Shown here: positions 61,680-64,000 of the stretch, piece after piece | Layout: the number at the start of each line of letters is the position of its first letter | Numbering within the stretch: position 1 is the stretch's first letter | Assembly (NCBI RefSeq): GCF_008079445.1 | Contig: NZ_VRYH01000009.1 | Coordinates: 1 to 64,000 of the forward strand | DNA: 64,000 nt | Direction of reading: 5' to 3' | Source of the DNA: Aidingimonas lacisalsi | GTDB lineage: Bacteria > Pseudomonadota > Gammaproteobacteria > Pseudomonadales > Halomonadaceae | Notes under the pieces: generated by a model | The model's input: the letters and a program-made list of their open reading frames with translations, nothing else | Told to the model about the DNA's origin: nothing | Databases searched by the model: none | Position numbers and translations under genes: made by a program

Positions 61680-62569
61680 ACATCTTGCTGCTGGGCAGCC
61701 ATGGCCAGGTGGGTTGGGAGTTGCAGCGCTCCCTCTCCCCCTTGGGGGACGTCATGGCTGTGGGCAAGCACGTTCGACATGGCTCCGACATCGACCTCGC
61801 TCAGCCGGACAGCCTGGTGAAACTTGTTCGTGAGCTCAAGCCCGCGGTGATCGTCAATGCCGCTGCTTACACCGCCGTGGACCGTGCTGAGGAAGAGCGC
61901 GCGTTGTCATGGCGTGTCAATGCCGAGACGCCCGGTATACTGGCAGAGGTCAGCCGTCAGGTGGGGGCGCTGCTCGTCCATTACTCCACCGATTATGTGT
62001 TTTCCGGTGAAGGTGATACCCCATGGCGAGAAAGCGACATTCCGGCCCCCATCAACCATTACGGTGCCGGCAAGTTGGCTGGGGAGGAGGCCATCTCGAC
62101 GGCCGGTGGTCGACACCTGATCTTTCGCATCAGTTGGATCCACGCGCCACGTGGCCGTAACTTCGTCCTGACCATGCTCAGGCTCTTGCAGGAGCGGGAT
62201 GCTCTCGCAGTGGTCAGCGACCAGATCGGGGCCCCGACCTCCGCCGAATTGGTTGCGGATATCACGGCCCAGGCGTTACGCCAAGTCTTGGATGAGCCCG
62301 GCAAGGCAGGGACCTATCACCTGGCGGCAACCGGCGAGACGAGCTGGCACGGGTACAGTCGTTACATCGCCCAGCATCTCTCCGAACGTGGCCTGACGGT
62401 CAAGGTTATGCCCGAGGCGGTGCCCACCGCGCACTTCCCCACGGCGGCCAGGCGGCCGGCGAACTCCCGACTGGATATCAGCCGCCTGATGTCGACGTTC
62501 GACCTGAACCTGCCGTCATGGCAGCGGGGAGTGGGCCGTACGCTCGACGAGTGTCTGGAACACGGCTAG
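61676..62569 (+). CDS. rmlD: dTDP-4-dehydrorhamnose reductase
   Basis: Final step of dTDP-L-rhamnose synthesis. The 297-residue SDR starts [16 protein letters not shown], has [24 protein letters not shown] and the catalytic Tyr-x-x-x-Lys in [10 protein letters not shown], then [15 protein letters not shown]. Start at 61676 overlaps the rmlB stop by four bases. An upstream in-frame start at 61610 would lie inside rmlB and is not needed. Confidence 0.95.
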
Positions 62570-62788
62570 GCACACTAGCCGATAAGGTCACCGCCTACGG
62601 AATCAGGCCATACATTGCAAGAGGCTACGTCTCATCGAGAGGCACCAGGGCTGGTAATGGCCGAGACGAGCTTCGATATAGCGACGGGTAATGATGGATG
62701 GTGGTTGTCAGGGCGCTGGTGCTCGATGATGCCCGTGGCTCACGGTGACGATCACAAGACGAACAATACTGTAATACAGGAGTCGATC

Positions 62789-63661
62789 ATGACATTTAAA
62801 GGTATCATTCTAGCTGGCGGCTCCGGTTCACGGCTTTACCCCATCACCCACGGGATTTCCAAGCAACTCTTGCCGGTCTACGACAAGCCGATGATCTATT
62901 ATCCGTTGTCGGTACTGATGCTGGCCGGCATCCGCGATATCCTGGTCATCACCACCCCGGAAGACCAGTACGGCTTCAAGCGGTTACTTGGGGATGGCCA
63001 CCAGTTCGGCATCAAACTGAGCTATGCCGTTCAGCCTAGCCCCGATGGCCTTGCCCAGGCCTTCATCATCGGTGAAGAATTCATCGGCGATAGCAATGTC
63101 TGCCTAGTACTCGGAGACAATGTCTACTATGGACAGGGTTTCAGCCGGTTGCTGCAGTCCGCCTGTTGGCGCACCAACGGGGCCACGGTATTCGGCTACC
63201 GGGTCACCGACCCCGAACGCTTCGGTGTCGTGGAGTTCGACGATCGGAAGCGTGCAATCTCAATTGTGGAAAAACCGGCCCAGCCGAAATCAAACTATGC
63301 CGTGACAGGACTCTATTTCTATGACAATGATGTGATAGAAATTGCCAAGTCGATCAAGCCTTCACATCGTGGGGAACTGGAAATCACCTCTGTCAACCAA
63401 GTGTATCTTGAGCGTGGCGACTTGAATGTGGAACTGCTGGGACGAGGGTTTGCCTGGCTGGATACCGGTACCTATGACTCGCTTCTGGAAGCCTCCGCCT
63501 TCATCGAAACCCTGGAAAAACGGCAAGGACTTAAGGTCGCCTGTCCCGAAGAGGTGGCCTATCGTATGGGGTATATCGACAGGGACACGCTATTGCTGCT
63601 TGCCAGTGATCTCTGCAAGAACAGCTACGGACTGTATCTCAAGAGTCTGGTCGAGGAATAG
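62789..63661 (+). CDS. rmlA: Glucose-1-phosphate thymidylyltransferase
   Basis: First step of dTDP-L-rhamnose synthesis. The 290-residue enzyme begins [20 protein letters not shown], has [20 protein letters not shown] and the product-binding [20 protein letters not shown] lies seven bases before the ATG at 62789. The 219-base gap after rmlD holds no recognisable gene, although its frame is open in places. Order rmlB-D-A-C as in many gammaproteobacteria. Confidence 0.96.
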   Translation: MTFKGIILAGGSGSRLYPITHGISKQLLPVYDKPMIYYPLSVLMLAGIRDILVITTPEDQYGFKRLLGDGHQFGIKLSYAVQPSPDGLAQAFIIGEEFIGDSNVCLVLGDNVYYGQGFSRLLQSACWRTNGATVFGYRVTDPERFGVVEFDDRKRAISIVEKPAQPKSNYAVTGLYFYDNDVIEIAKSIKPSHRGELEITSVNQVYLERGDLNVELLGRGFAWLDTGTYDSLLEASAFIETLEKRQGLKVACPEEVAYRMGYIDRDTLLLLASDLCKNSYGLYLKSLVEE

Positions 63662-63685
63662 TCAAGCGGCCATGAAAGGAATCAT

Positions 63686-64000
63686 ATGTACATCACTCCC
63701 TCTTCGATTCCGGATGTCAAACTCATCGAACCAAGAGTGTTCGAGGACGACCGTGGGTTCTTCATGGAGTCCTGGAATGCCAGGGTGTTTGCCGAAGCTG
63801 GCATCGATCATCCGTTCGTTCAGGACAACCACAGTCGTTCAGTCAAGCACACCTTGCGTGGCTTGCATTATCAAATACGACAGCCCCAGGGCAAGCTGGT
63901 CCGGGTAACTCAAGGCGAAGTCTTCGATGTAGCAGTGGACCTTCGTCTTTCATCCACGACGTTTCGAAAGTGGGTGGGTTTTTATCTCTCGGCAGAGAAT
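63686..64000 (+). CDS. rmlC: dTDP-4-dehydrorhamnose 3,5-epimerase, 5' part
   Basis: The first 105 codons of RmlC, running off the window edge. MYITPSSIPDVKLIEPRVFE and DRGFFMESWN begin the cupin. QDNHSRSVKHTLRGLHYQ contains the catalytic His, and GKLVRVTQGEVFDVAVDLR follows. GAAAGGAATC lies just before the ATG. Part of the rml operon, 24 bases after rmlA. Confidence 0.95.
   Translation, partial: MYITPSSIPDVKLIEPRVFEDDRGFFMESWNARVFAEAGIDHPFVQDNHSRSVKHTLRGLHYQIRQPQGKLVRVTQGEVFDVAVDLRLSSTTFRKWVGFYLSAEN

Noticed and set aside
62615-62788. N-terminal extension of rmlA starting at a TTG
   Set aside because: The family start is at [11 protein letters not shown] with AGGAG before it. The extra residues have no similarity to RmlA.

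Overview
The window looks like a chromosomal segment of a moderately GC-rich gammaproteobacterium, most likely a halomonad (Halomonadaceae). This rests on the TAXI-type TRAP transporter, the gene content, and many copies of a REP-like palindromic element ending in GTAGGAGCG / CGCTCCTAC, a type common in halomonads and pseudomonads. The assignment is inferred from style, not from a marker gene. No rRNA, tRNA or CRISPR was seen.

Region 1 (1-10.3 kb) is a patchwork of small units separated by REP elements: a hipBA toxin-antitoxin operon with three regularly spaced operator boxes; a periplasmic SUOX-like protein coupled to a membrane diguanylate cyclase; a ParE/RelE-type toxin-antitoxin pair; an orphan MNT-type nucleotidyltransferase antitoxin; an unknown two-TM protein; a LuxR-type regulator; and an autotransporter with a Pro-Ser hinge encoded by a hexanucleotide repeat. 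A tandem array of four REP units ends the region.

Region 2 (10.7-30.7 kb) is a coherent catabolic island for an alpha-hydroxy acid or sugar acid. A GntR/FadR-type regulator sits between two divergent gene sets. Leftward run a LarA-family (nickel-pincer) racemase/epimerase homologue, a D-2-hydroxyacid dehydrogenase, a TAXI-TRAP transporter, a ThDP enzyme and a GlcD-type FAD dehydrogenase. Rightward run larC, larE and larB, which make the nickel-pincer cofactor, then an HpcH/HpaI aldolase, an IlvD/Edd-type aldonate dehydratase, an RraA-like protein, a HupE/UreJ nickel permease and a DapA-family lyase. A GarD-type dehydratase and an SDR sit at the far left. Enzyme, cofactor pathway and probable nickel supply are therefore encoded together with uptake and downstream catabolism. 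AT-rich inverted repeats sharing a TATGATAA-like core occur before several of these units and are candidate operators. This island is the strongest candidate for an undescribed pathway.

Region 3 (30.7-50.9 kb) is an exopolysaccharide/capsule locus. It has an O-antigen-ligase-like protein, then a leader with a 12-base ops element (RfaH recruitment site) just before wza-wzb-wzc, an ABC flippase-like exporter, and a nonulosonic (legionaminic-type) acid pathway: legB, a PglD-like acetyltransferase, legI/neuB, legG/neuC, ptmE and legF/neuA, plus two ptmA-like SDRs, a pyruvyltransferase-family protein, a Gfo/Idh oxidoreductase, a polysaccharide deacetylase and a DUF4910 peptidase-like protein. The expected LegC aminotransferase is absent from the window.

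Region 4 (50.9-59.7 kb) is a low-GC, evidently imported block with two GT2 glycosyltransferases, IS66 and IS630 remnants, a UDP-galactopyranose-mutase-like flavoprotein, a putative CMP-nonulosonate transferase with sialyltransferase motifs, and GT4 enzymes. The base composition switches back inside the last GT4 gene. Region 5 (60.6-64 kb) is rmlBDAC for dTDP-L-rhamnose, with rmlC cut by the window edge.
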